Shown: in pieces, positions 58,101 through 64,000 of the stretch
How positions within the stretch are numbered: position 1 is the first letter of the stretch
How the letters are laid out: each line of letters begins with the position of its first letter
From: Sulfitobacter sp. S190
GTDB lineage: Bacteria; Pseudomonadota; Alphaproteobacteria; Rhodobacterales; Rhodobacteraceae
Direction of reading: 5' to 3'
Assembly (NCBI RefSeq): GCF_025141935.1
Contig: NZ_CP081120.1
Coordinates: 1,550,001-1,614,000, forward strand
DNA: 64,000 nucleotides
Position numbers and translations under genes: made by a program
The notes under the pieces: generated by a model
What the model saw: only the letters and a program-made list of their open reading frames with translations
Told to the model about the DNA's origin: nothing
Databases searched by the model: none

Positions 58101-59545
58101 GTGAAGGTGGCGATGACATCCTGTCGGGTGGGGGCCTTGGTGACCGTCTTGACGGTGGCGACGGCAACGACCTGCTGAGCGGTCAGGACGGGGGCGACAG
58201 CCTTCTGGGTGGCCGTGGTATGGACACGCTCGTCGGTGGTACGGGTTCCGACTTTATCTCGGGCGGTGCAGGTGTCGACACGGCGACCTTCATCAACGCC
58301 GCATCGGGTGTTCAGGCCAACCTCAGCTCGCGCTTCGACAGCATGGGTGATGCCGAGGGCGATCTGTTCGTCAGCGTCGAGAACCTTGCAGGGTCGCGTT
58401 TTGATGACGTGCTGATCGGTGACGGCACGGGCAATGGCCTGTCGGGCAACGACGGTGACGATATCCTCTACGGTGACGGTTTTGTCGCCACTGCGGCACT
58501 GGACGAGGCCAACTCGGTTCTGCGCCTTTACGAGACCGTCTTCGATCGTTTGCCGTATGATGCAGGCTACACCACATGGGCGTCGCGTGTGTTCGAGGGT
58601 GATCTGACACTCGAAGAAGTCGCCGACCGCTTTATCGGATCGACCGAATTCACAACACGCTTCGGGGCACTGGACGACGAAGGCTTCGTGCAGCAACTGT
58701 TCAACAACGCGCTGAACCGTGATGCAAACCCGCAGGGTTTGCAGGCATGGACAGATGCGCTGGCTGATGGCGCGACACGGGCAGAAGTCGCCGTTGATTT
58801 TGCCGCCTCGGAAGAGCTGCAGAATGCGACCGACGGTCTTGCCAATTCCTTTGCCGAGCGTATCAGCCAGCAGAGCTGGAGCGATGAGGTCTTCCGAATC
58901 TACCAGACCGCATTCGACCGTGATCCGGATGTCACCGGGTTCCGTGCGTGGACAGATGCCCTGTCCGAAGGTCGTACGCTGGAAGATGTGGCGCAATCCT
59001 TTGCGGAAAGCGACGAGTTCACGTCTCTCTATGGTGGCCTGAACAACGCTGATTTCGTGTCGGAGCTCTATTCCAACGCATTGGGTCGTGAAGCGGAGCA
59101 ATCCGAGATCGACGCATGGGTCGGCCGCATCGAAGCGGGCAGCAACCGGTCCGACGTGCTTCTGGGCTTTGCACAGAGCCAGGAACTGACAGCGTCGTCG
59201 GAAGACAACCTGGAAGACTGGGTGCGCAGCACCGGCACGCACGACCGTCTGGACGGTGGTGCAGGTGATGACCAACTGATCGGTGGCATCCTGTCGGACG
59301 TCTTTGTGTTCGACGCAGCAGACGCTGGCAACGATACGGTTCGTGATTTCGAAGCGTGGGATGTGCTGGAGTTCAACGGCTTTGGGTATGACGACGCCGA
59401 TGATGCGATTGCCGAGATGGCGCAGGTTGGCAACGACGTTCAGTTTGCGGATGGCGATGTGCGGATCACGCTGCTGGACTTCCAGATTGCTGATCTGACG
59501 GATGACATGATCAGCATCGGCGCCACCGAGGAAATGATGTCGTAA
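55133..59545 (+). CDS. RTX-type secreted protein with repeated acidic E-A/E-V blocks and DUF4214 domains
   Basis: 1470 residues from MKLLIINANTGDRINEFG; no Sec signal and only a weak ribosome site. Residues about 1-135 form an N-terminal domain. Nine blocks of alternating Glu with Ala/Val (for example EAEAEAEVEAEAEVEVENG) begin near bases 55541, 55830, 56200, 56565, 56865, 57135, 57403, 57706 and 57880. Each is followed by an Ala/Gly/Ser/Thr-rich stretch. RTX nonapeptides (GGDGNDLLSG, GGTGSDFISGGAG) lie at about 58090-58280. DUF4214-like repeats (LYETVFDRLPYDAGYTTWAS; IYQTAFDRDPDVTGFRAWTD) lie at about 58505-59200. A last RTX unit (DGGAGDDQLIGG) and the tail are typical of type I secretion. 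No T1SS genes are adjacent. Probably extracellular or surface-bound and calcium-dependent. Confidence 0.85.
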   Translation: MKLLIINANTGDRINEFGNGTTLSKSDLGQFTIQAGPNVDSGQDVGSVVFTINGEQTIVEGPDFVLTQMADGMMAFEPVQLANGSATISAVAYSGPNGTGSVLDGRSASVDIIGTTPANGEGGENLSPEERSEFNTEAEAEAEAETEIESEAEDGIAGGAVATSAAASVFGSNAVASTLTSASISLDVVGATEEIQNGATTSEGPSGAGTRPIGGDEPLSGGDQNAEVSIFSAEAEAEAEVEAEAEVEVENGSVSAAAGLSAAAAAVGSDAFLNADGTAGLTGNETATSISGSTGTSSSVSDTNGIVSAPNQAPDAADEGTPNPATGTPPADENEGDGVAAVQGDRVSDGSVQSDTEAEIEIESEVEAEVEAEAGAAAAAVAAITGVAAAGNFVAVDSDTSIGTAAITSVVDQETPDIFDGFQNSFTDIVPASEVPPQDVTNSNFANGAETPAGTLTPGDTSVATPEREGGAFGTGLFEAEAEAEAEVEVEVEIENGAAAVATGATSGGGSNAYGATANASTSTSGVVAADGNSAGLTRANDVVEKSTFRSDNNDTLAEEIAAGRGGDSENRDEPSATAEAEAEASVEAEVNLDTPSLQLTSDGSAIGNASSASGVALGGILTTRAEEVSSGVTSVAERADEAEEATRAREQVPGSNDSLSIASTSNFETEAEAEAEVEAEAEVGFNSAGAGAGAAAVSALNSFTGRTADAATATSTSVSVKDNGEQVFDDANRPGPEAIDNIGSFSPQPVDQTALILEVEVETEAEAEVGYNAGAAAGAAGAAGFDGISAVIDMDATTNAAATAAAAGAYTSVTITVPEDGMAGWVTASARAWDPDGRGVSAAVAVAGLSDVAGFDNESETEAEGLFEVFVEVSVYTEAYDPADISYLFDISAASMDMAGGSESEPDGIDSRLESETEVEAEAEAEAGYGVAAAAAGAAVAGFAATVVSDTKTATGDFADVDSVFGEVITGDMANNQINGTDKIDVLRGEGGDDILSGGGLGDRLDGGDGNDLLSGQDGGDSLLGGRGMDTLVGGTGSDFISGGAGVDTATFINAASGVQANLSSRFDSMGDAEGDLFVSVENLAGSRFDDVLIGDGTGNGLSGNDGDDILYGDGFVATAALDEANSVLRLYETVFDRLPYDAGYTTWASRVFEGDLTLEEVADRFIGSTEFTTRFGALDDEGFVQQLFNNALNRDANPQGLQAWTDALADGATRAEVAVDFAASEELQNATDGLANSFAERISQQSWSDEVFRIYQTAFDRDPDVTGFRAWTDALSEGRTLEDVAQSFAESDEFTSLYGGLNNADFVSELYSNALGREAEQSEIDAWVGRIEAGSNRSDVLLGFAQSQELTASSEDNLEDWVRSTGTHDRLDGGAGDDQLIGGILSDVFVFDAADAGNDTVRDFEAWDVLEFNGFGYDDADDAIAEMAQVGNDVQFADGDVRITLLDFQIADLTDDMISIGATEEMMS

Positions 59546-59569
59546 GAGCTCTGACATTTAACGAGTACG

Positions 59570-59601
59570 AAACGCCGGGGCAGTGCCCCGGCGTTTTTTT
59601 T
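59570..59601 (+). terminator. Rho-independent terminator after RTX gene
   Basis: AACGCCGGGGC-agt-GCCCCGGCGTTTTTTTT, a perfect long stem with an eight-T run, 25 bases after the stop codon. One of the strongest in the window. Confidence 0.95.
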
Positions 59602-59749
59602 GCCTGTAAATTCATCATGCGGACCGGTCCGGCCCCGAAATCGCAGGCTACGGCGCGGAACTTCGCCAATATCAACTTGGCGAACTGGCACGCGGGCAGA
59701 TCGTGCCTACATCAAAGCGTAATATTCACGACTTTACGGAGGATTTCGC

Positions 59750-60232
59750 ATGGCTTCATTCGCGCCAAATCGCCGGCAGTTGATCACATCGGCGGCTGCT
59801 GCGGCGGCCTCGTCAGTGATCGGGCTGCCCGCCCGCGCCGCTGGAATTGCACCAACACAGAGCATGCGTGGCGGCTCCAACAACTATCGTCCTGACGCCC
59901 CCATTGTTGAGCGCATCGGCAACGGTGGTTTCTGGATGTCCGGCACAGTGAGACTGGCGGGGGATGGGACACCGCTCGCGGGACAGCGCATTCAGATCTG
60001 GGCACATACCACCGAAGGGCACGAACGAGATTGGGCCAGTCACGGAGCCACACTGACTGACGAAAACGGCGTTTTCCGGCTCGAAATGCCACAGATCGTA
60101 CCGGCGTTTGGTCAAGCGCACGGCCATCTGGCCTATGACAGCGGTGATTTCGAAACCGTATTTCTGAGACCGGTGATGAAGAACCGGAATGACACGCGGC
60201 TTGAGGCCCATTTTGTCCTTCAACCTCTCTGA
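59750..60232 (+). CDS. Tat-exported intradiol dioxygenase-like protein
   Basis: 160 residues. A twin-arginine signal NRRQLITSAAAAAASSVIG with cleavage after ARAAG is clear. The mature part is a beta-sandwich like that of intradiol ring-cleavage dioxygenases: MSGTVRLAGDGTPLAGQRIQIW, then TLTDENGVFRLEMP. Tyr/His ligands of catechol dioxygenases are only partly visible (AHGHLAYDSGDFE), so catalytic activity is uncertain. Periplasmic. Followed 12 bases later by the ferric-reductase-like gene. Confidence 0.75.
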   Translation: MASFAPNRRQLITSAAAAAASSVIGLPARAAGIAPTQSMRGGSNNYRPDAPIVERIGNGGFWMSGTVRLAGDGTPLAGQRIQIWAHTTEGHERDWASHGATLTDENGVFRLEMPQIVPAFGQAHGHLAYDSGDFETVFLRPVMKNRNDTRLEAHFVLQPL

Positions 60233-60244
60233 CGGAAAATCCAT

Positions 60245-60859
60245 GTGGTTGTAACGGCAATCGCCCGCTGGAGCGCAGTGATCACTGTCGTTGCTGTGCC
60301 CGTGATCCTCGCCGCACAAAGTCCGCTGCTGGCGTACCGCGACCAGATCTATATCGGCGCGGGCTTCGCGGGGATCTTCGGAATGGCGCTTCTGCTCCTG
60401 CAGCCTCTGCTCGCGGTGTCCGCATTGCCACCGCTGAAAGCACAAAGCGCGCGTACATTGCACCGATGGAGCGGTGTTGCGCTTTTGAGCTGCACAATAC
60501 TGCACATCCTCGGCCTGTTCATAACATCCCCGCCTGACGTTGTTGATGCTCTGCTGCTGCGGTCACCGACACCATTTTCTGTTTGGGGTGTGATCGCGAT
60601 GTGGGCCATTTTCGTCAGTGGTTTTCTGGCTTTCTTCAGACTTCGCCTGCGTCACAGGGTCTGGCGTGGTGCGCACTTGGGACTGGCAATAACTATCGTC
60701 GCGGCGACGATCATGCACGCGGCGCTGATCGATGGTACAATGGAGCCGGTGACCAAGATCGGTTTCTGTATCGCCTTGGGGGCGGTGACCGTTTGGGTTG
60801 TCGTGATCAAGCGGGGGCGGGTCGTCCGCCAAAAATGGGCAAATTCAAGGACGGAGTGA
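60245..60859 (+). CDS. Ferric-reductase-like transmembrane protein
   Basis: 204 residues from GTG 60245. About six membrane helices with His residues in helices positioned for haem binding: ARTLHRWSGVALLSCTILHILGLF and GAHLGLAITIVAATIMHAAL. This fits the FRD/cytochrome b561-like ferric reductase transmembrane family. It lacks a fused flavin domain. It probably forms an operon with the Tat protein before it; the next gene starts 65 bases later. Confidence 0.8.
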   Translation: MVVTAIARWSAVITVVAVPVILAAQSPLLAYRDQIYIGAGFAGIFGMALLLLQPLLAVSALPPLKAQSARTLHRWSGVALLSCTILHILGLFITSPPDVVDALLLRSPTPFSVWGVIAMWAIFVSGFLAFFRLRLRHRVWRGAHLGLAITIVAATIMHAALIDGTMEPVTKIGFCIALGAVTVWVVVIKRGRVVRQKWANSRTE

Positions 60860-60924
60860 CTTGCACACCGTGCGGATGCGCTATCTTGAGTGGCAAGCGA
60901 AAGACACATGCCGGGGGATATGAG

Positions 60925-62610
60925 ATGGCCGAAGACGAGACCGTGATTGAGGCTGCACGCGAGGCAGCAAGTTCCAGTGACCCCTATGCCCGCGAGGCCC
61001 AAACCTTTCCCGTTCTAACGGAAGATCAGGTTGCTCGCATCAAAGGCTACGGCCGGATCGATACGCTGCCAAAAGGTGCCGCGCTGTTCAAACGGGGGGA
61101 GCGCGGTGTCGATTTCTTCCTGATCCTCGAAGGCAATGTCGAAATCATTGACAAAACACCTGACGGGGAAGAAAGCGTCATCACTACGCACGGCAGACAC
61201 CAGTTCACGGGTGAGTTGGACCTGTTCAACAAACGGAAAATTCTGGTCGACGGGCGTACAGGCGCCGACAGTACGCTGCTCCGGCTCAACCGCGACGAAT
61301 TTCGGCGTATGTCGAGCACCGAACAGGATATCGGCGAGATCATCATGCGGGCATTTATCCTGCGCCGCACTGCCTTTATCGTCCATTCAGAGGCTGGCGT
61401 GACCATCGTCGGGCCCAAGAATGACCGCGATGTCATTCGCATCACGCGCTTTTTGTCGCGCAACGGCTATCCGCTTTCGCTTGAAGAACCCGGCACCGTC
61501 GAAGGGGACAGGATCGTGGAGCAGCAAGGTGGTGCGCTGCCTATCGTCTGCACACCGGACGGCTGCGCCTTCCACAACCCTTCAACCCCTGATCTCGCCG
61601 ATGCCTTGGGTCTTACCGAGGAGCTGGAGGCCGATCATGTCTATGATCTTGCGGTAGTGGGAGCAGGCCCGTCGGGGCTTTCGGCGTGCGTCTACGGCGC
61701 GTCCGAAGCACTGGACACGATCGTGATCGAGGCAGAGGCACCGGGCGGGCAAGCGGGCACAAGCTCCAAGATCGAAAACTATCTCGGATTTCCCACGGGA
61801 ATTTCGGGGCAGGCATTGGCGGGGCGGGCATGGATACAGGGTCAGAAATTCGGCGCGACCTTTGCGATCGCGCGCGGCGCGACGGCGATCGAGGAAGATA
61901 CCAGCAAAATTTTCAAGATCGAGGTCGAGGGTGGGCAGTCGGTCAGCGCGCGTGCCGTCATTCTGGCCTGTGGCGCGACGTACCGCACGCCGTCAATCGA
62001 CGGATACGAGGCGTTCGAGGGGCAGGGCATCCATTACGCGGCAACAGCCCTCGAAGCGCAGTTTTGCGCAGGCAGCGAAGCGATTGTAATCGGCGGCGGT
62101 AATTCAGCGGGGCAGGCGGCGGTGTTCTTGTCGTCACACGCGTCGCACGTGCATGTCCTTGTGCGCGGCAGCGGGCTGGCCGACAGCATGTCGGACTACC
62201 TTGTTCAGCGTATCGATCGCTCGGAGCGTATTACCTTGCATACACATACCGAGCTGTGCGCGGTACATGGCGACCGGATGCTGGAGCAGGTGACATTGGT
62301 CAACAACCAGACGGGCGACATGGAGAAACGTGATGTGCCCAACGTTTTTGTCATGATCGGTGCTGTCCCGAACACCGGTTGGATGGGTGATTGTGTCGAT
62401 CTCGACGAAAAGGGCTTTGTCAAAACCGGAAAGGCGGCGCAGAGCGACAGCGGATCGCCCTTTGCTACATCTGCGCCGGGTGTCTTTGCCGTAGGTGATG
62501 TGCGCTCCGGATCGGTCAAACGGGTCGCGTCCGGCGTCGGTGAGGGATCGGTGTGTATCAGCGACGTGCACCAGTATCTGGCCGAGGTATTTCCTGACAG
62601 ACACGGCTGA
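60925..62610 (+). CDS. cNMP-binding domain fused to thioredoxin-reductase-like flavoprotein
   Basis: 561 residues; the start MAEDETVIEAAREA follows GGGGGATATGAG. An N-terminal cyclic-nucleotide-binding domain (about 25-145; LFKRGERGVDFFLILEGNVEII) precedes a thioredoxin-like linker (about 150-235) and a TrxR-type FAD/NAD(P)H domain: LAVVGAGPSGLSACVYGAS, AIVIGGGNSAGQAAVFL and GVFAVGDVRSG. Where TrxR has the redox pair CATC, this protein reads YAATALEA, so neither Cys is present. It is probably an NAD(P)H-dependent reductase of something else, gated by a ligand. Confidence 0.85.
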   Translation: MAEDETVIEAAREAASSSDPYAREAQTFPVLTEDQVARIKGYGRIDTLPKGAALFKRGERGVDFFLILEGNVEIIDKTPDGEESVITTHGRHQFTGELDLFNKRKILVDGRTGADSTLLRLNRDEFRRMSSTEQDIGEIIMRAFILRRTAFIVHSEAGVTIVGPKNDRDVIRITRFLSRNGYPLSLEEPGTVEGDRIVEQQGGALPIVCTPDGCAFHNPSTPDLADALGLTEELEADHVYDLAVVGAGPSGLSACVYGASEALDTIVIEAEAPGGQAGTSSKIENYLGFPTGISGQALAGRAWIQGQKFGATFAIARGATAIEEDTSKIFKIEVEGGQSVSARAVILACGATYRTPSIDGYEAFEGQGIHYAATALEAQFCAGSEAIVIGGGNSAGQAAVFLSSHASHVHVLVRGSGLADSMSDYLVQRIDRSERITLHTHTELCAVHGDRMLEQVTLVNNQTGDMEKRDVPNVFVMIGAVPNTGWMGDCVDLDEKGFVKTGKAAQSDSGSPFATSAPGVFAVGDVRSGSVKRVASGVGEGSVCISDVHQYLAEVFPDRHG

Positions 62611-62670
62611 TTGACGCCCTACCGAGGTGCGGCTGCCCCGCGTGGCAATATGCAGCGCAGCCGTTCCTTG

Positions 62671-64000
62671 TCAGGCGGTGTGATGCACGTCCTGCAACCC
62701 GTATACAGGGGTATCAAGACCTTCCTGCCGCGCCTTGATCTGTAGCGCGAGATAGAGCGAGTAGTGGCGCGATTGGTGAAGATTGCCACCGTGGAACCAT
62801 AGGTTCTGCTGTTGTGTCGGCTTCCACATATTGCGCTGCTCGCCTTCCCACGGGCCCGGATCCTTTGTGGTCTCAGAACCCAGCCCCCACACTTTGCCGA
62901 CCTTGTCCGCCACGCTCTGGCTGATCAGATCGGCAGCCCAGCCATTCATCGATCCGTATCCGGTGGCCAACACAACCAGATCGGCATCAAGCTCGGTTCC
63001 GTCTTCGAGAATGACGCCGGTCTCGCTGTATGCGCGCATTTGCCCCTGCACCAGTTTGACTTGACCATCGATGATGAGCTGGCTGGCGCCCACGTCGATG
63101 TAGTAGCCAGAGCCGCGGCGCAGGTATTTCATGAACAAGCCACTGTCGTCGTCGCCGAAATCCAGCTGAAACCCGGCCTTTTCGAGGCCTTGATAAAACG
63201 CGGTATCCCGCTCGCGCATCTGCTGGTACAGCGGGATCTGGAATTCGTGCAGGATACGGTAGGGAAGGGAGGCAAAGATCATGTCCGCCTTTTCCGTCGT
63301 CATTCCCGCATCGACGGCTTCCTGACTGTAAAGTGCGCCTAGACCGATCTCCATCAGCGTGTCGGACCGCACGATATGGGTCGAAGAGCGCTGTAACATC
63401 GTGACATCGGCACCGTGTTCCCAAAGCGCAGCACAGATATCGTGGGCCGAATTATTTGATCCGATCACCACACATTTCTTGCCCTCCCACGCATCGGGTC
63501 CGTCGTGCTGCGACGAATGCTGTATCGTACCCTGAAACTTGTTCTGGTCGGGAAACTCGGGGATGTTTGCCTTGCCGGACATGCCGGTCGCAAGAACCAG
63601 CTGTGTAGGGTGCAACGTGACCTCTCCCCCGTCGCGATTGACTTTGACCGTCCAGGTGCCGCTGTCGGCGTCAAAGCGGGCGGACGTCACCTCTGACCGC
63701 GTCCAGTAGTTCAGCTCCATCACCTTCGTGTACATCTCCAGCCAGTCGCCGATTTTGTCCTTTGGGGCGAAAACGGGCCAATTGTCGGGAAATTTGATAT
63801 AAGGCAGGTGGTCGTACCAAACCGGATCGTGCAGGCACAACGACTTGTAGCGCTTGCGCCAGCTATCCCCGGGACGGTCGTTCTTTTCGATAATGATCGT
63901 CGGGACACCCAACTGCCGCAGCCGCGCGCCAAGTGCGATGCCCCCCTGACCTCCGCCGATGATGACGGTATAGGGCTGTCGTTCATAGCCGAGCGTCGCA
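62671..64000 (-). CDS. Flavin monooxygenase-like NAD(P)/FAD oxidoreductase (5' truncated)
   Basis: Partial: the frame runs off the right edge of the window, about 443 residues visible. The FAD motif YTVIIGGGQGGIALGARLRQ is read from 63910-63990, then IIEKNDRPGDSWRKRYKSL. The NADPH motif KCVVIGSNNSAHDICAALWEHG is near 63470, and VVLATGYGSMNGWAADL near 62960. It resembles YUCCA/FMO-type monooxygenases. Upstream residues before the FAD motif (ATLGYERQP) suggest a further N-terminal domain, unseen. Convergent with the cNMP-flavoprotein gene. Confidence 0.85.
   Translation of the reverse strand, partial: ATLGYERQPYTVIIGGGQGGIALGARLRQLGVPTIIIEKNDRPGDSWRKRYKSLCLHDPVWYDHLPYIKFPDNWPVFAPKDKIGDWLEMYTKVMELNYWTRSEVTSARFDADSGTWTVKVNRDGGEVTLHPTQLVLATGMSGKANIPEFPDQNKFQGTIQHSSQHDGPDAWEGKKCVVIGSNNSAHDICAALWEHGADVTMLQRSSTHIVRSDTLMEIGLGALYSQEAVDAGMTTEKADMIFASLPYRILHEFQIPLYQQMRERDTAFYQGLEKAGFQLDFGDDDSGLFMKYLRRGSGYYIDVGASQLIIDGQVKLVQGQMRAYSETGVILEDGTELDADLVVLATGYGSMNGWAADLISQSVADKVGKVWGLGSETTKDPGPWEGEQRNMWKPTQQQNLWFHGGNLHQSRHYSLYLALQIKARQEGLDTPVYGLQDVHHTA

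Noticed and set aside
57980..59557. Second long minus-strand open frame opposite RTX/DUF4214 part
   Set aside because: Shadow of the repeat-rich coding strand; no start context and no recognisable domain.

Overview
The window is a gene-dense, high-GC, plasmid- and phage-free stretch of chromosome from an alphaproteobacterium, almost certainly a marine member of the Rhodobacteraceae (Roseobacter group; genus not resolvable from this sequence alone). Four things point there: a circularly permuted two-piece tmRNA; a DMSP demethylation locus (dmdA-acuI-BCCT); a tellurite-type trgA-trgB-cysK block; and a fumC-DUF4169-ribbon-helix-helix operon. Nearly all base pairs are coding. No insertion sequence, prophage, CRISPR array or rRNA operon was seen.

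Layout. 1-2260: 3' part of a DctD-like response regulator, a small lipoprotein and a long non-coding leader. 2261-9795: RNase E (rne), a TusA-like protein, CcdA, a membrane hydrolase-like protein translationally coupled to a cytochrome P450, and a class I aldolase. 9796-14276 (minus strand): RHH protein, DUF4169 protein, fumC, sspB, chrA and a ChrB-like protein. 14421-14732: permuted ssrA. 14768-22079: DUF4345-like protein, a GntR/FadR-type regulator, and a divergent run DUF2182-DUF1326-DinB-dmdA-acuI followed by a BCCT transporter. 22251-30829: photolyase, a CFA-like methyltransferase, trgA-trgB, cysK, a large MscS channel, an AlaX editing protein, then tRNA-Ser(GGA). 31245-43216: a SAM/adenylate cyclase/ATPase protein, flavoenzymes, a VOC protein, a ThDP enzyme and a very unusual ABC-like protein ending in a cyclic-nucleotide domain. 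43506-53779: the glycogen operon glgB-glgC-glgA-glgX-pgm and a convergent alpha-glucosidase. 54072-64000: a GNAT enzyme, a 1470-residue RTX-type secreted protein with repeated alternating Glu-Ala/Glu-Val blocks, a Tat-exported dioxygenase-like protein, a ferric-reductase-like membrane protein, a cNMP/thioredoxin-reductase-like fusion and the 3' part of a flavin monooxygenase-like gene.

How genes work together. The DMSP locus would import the substrate (BCCT), remove a methyl group (DmdA) and reduce toxic acryloyl-CoA (AcuI), probably under the divergent GntR regulator, whose intergenic region carries a perfect AATGTC-T-GACATT palindrome. The glg operon makes and remodels glycogen. One predicted adenylate cyclase and two predicted cyclic-nucleotide-binding proteins occur within 30 kb. 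The best candidates for something undescribed are the RTX protein with nine acidic beta-like blocks, the ABC-like protein whose nucleotide-binding domain has lost every catalytic motif, and the DUF2182-DUF1326-DinB genes placed between a regulator and dmdA. All assignments rest on reading motifs and gene order; no database search was run.
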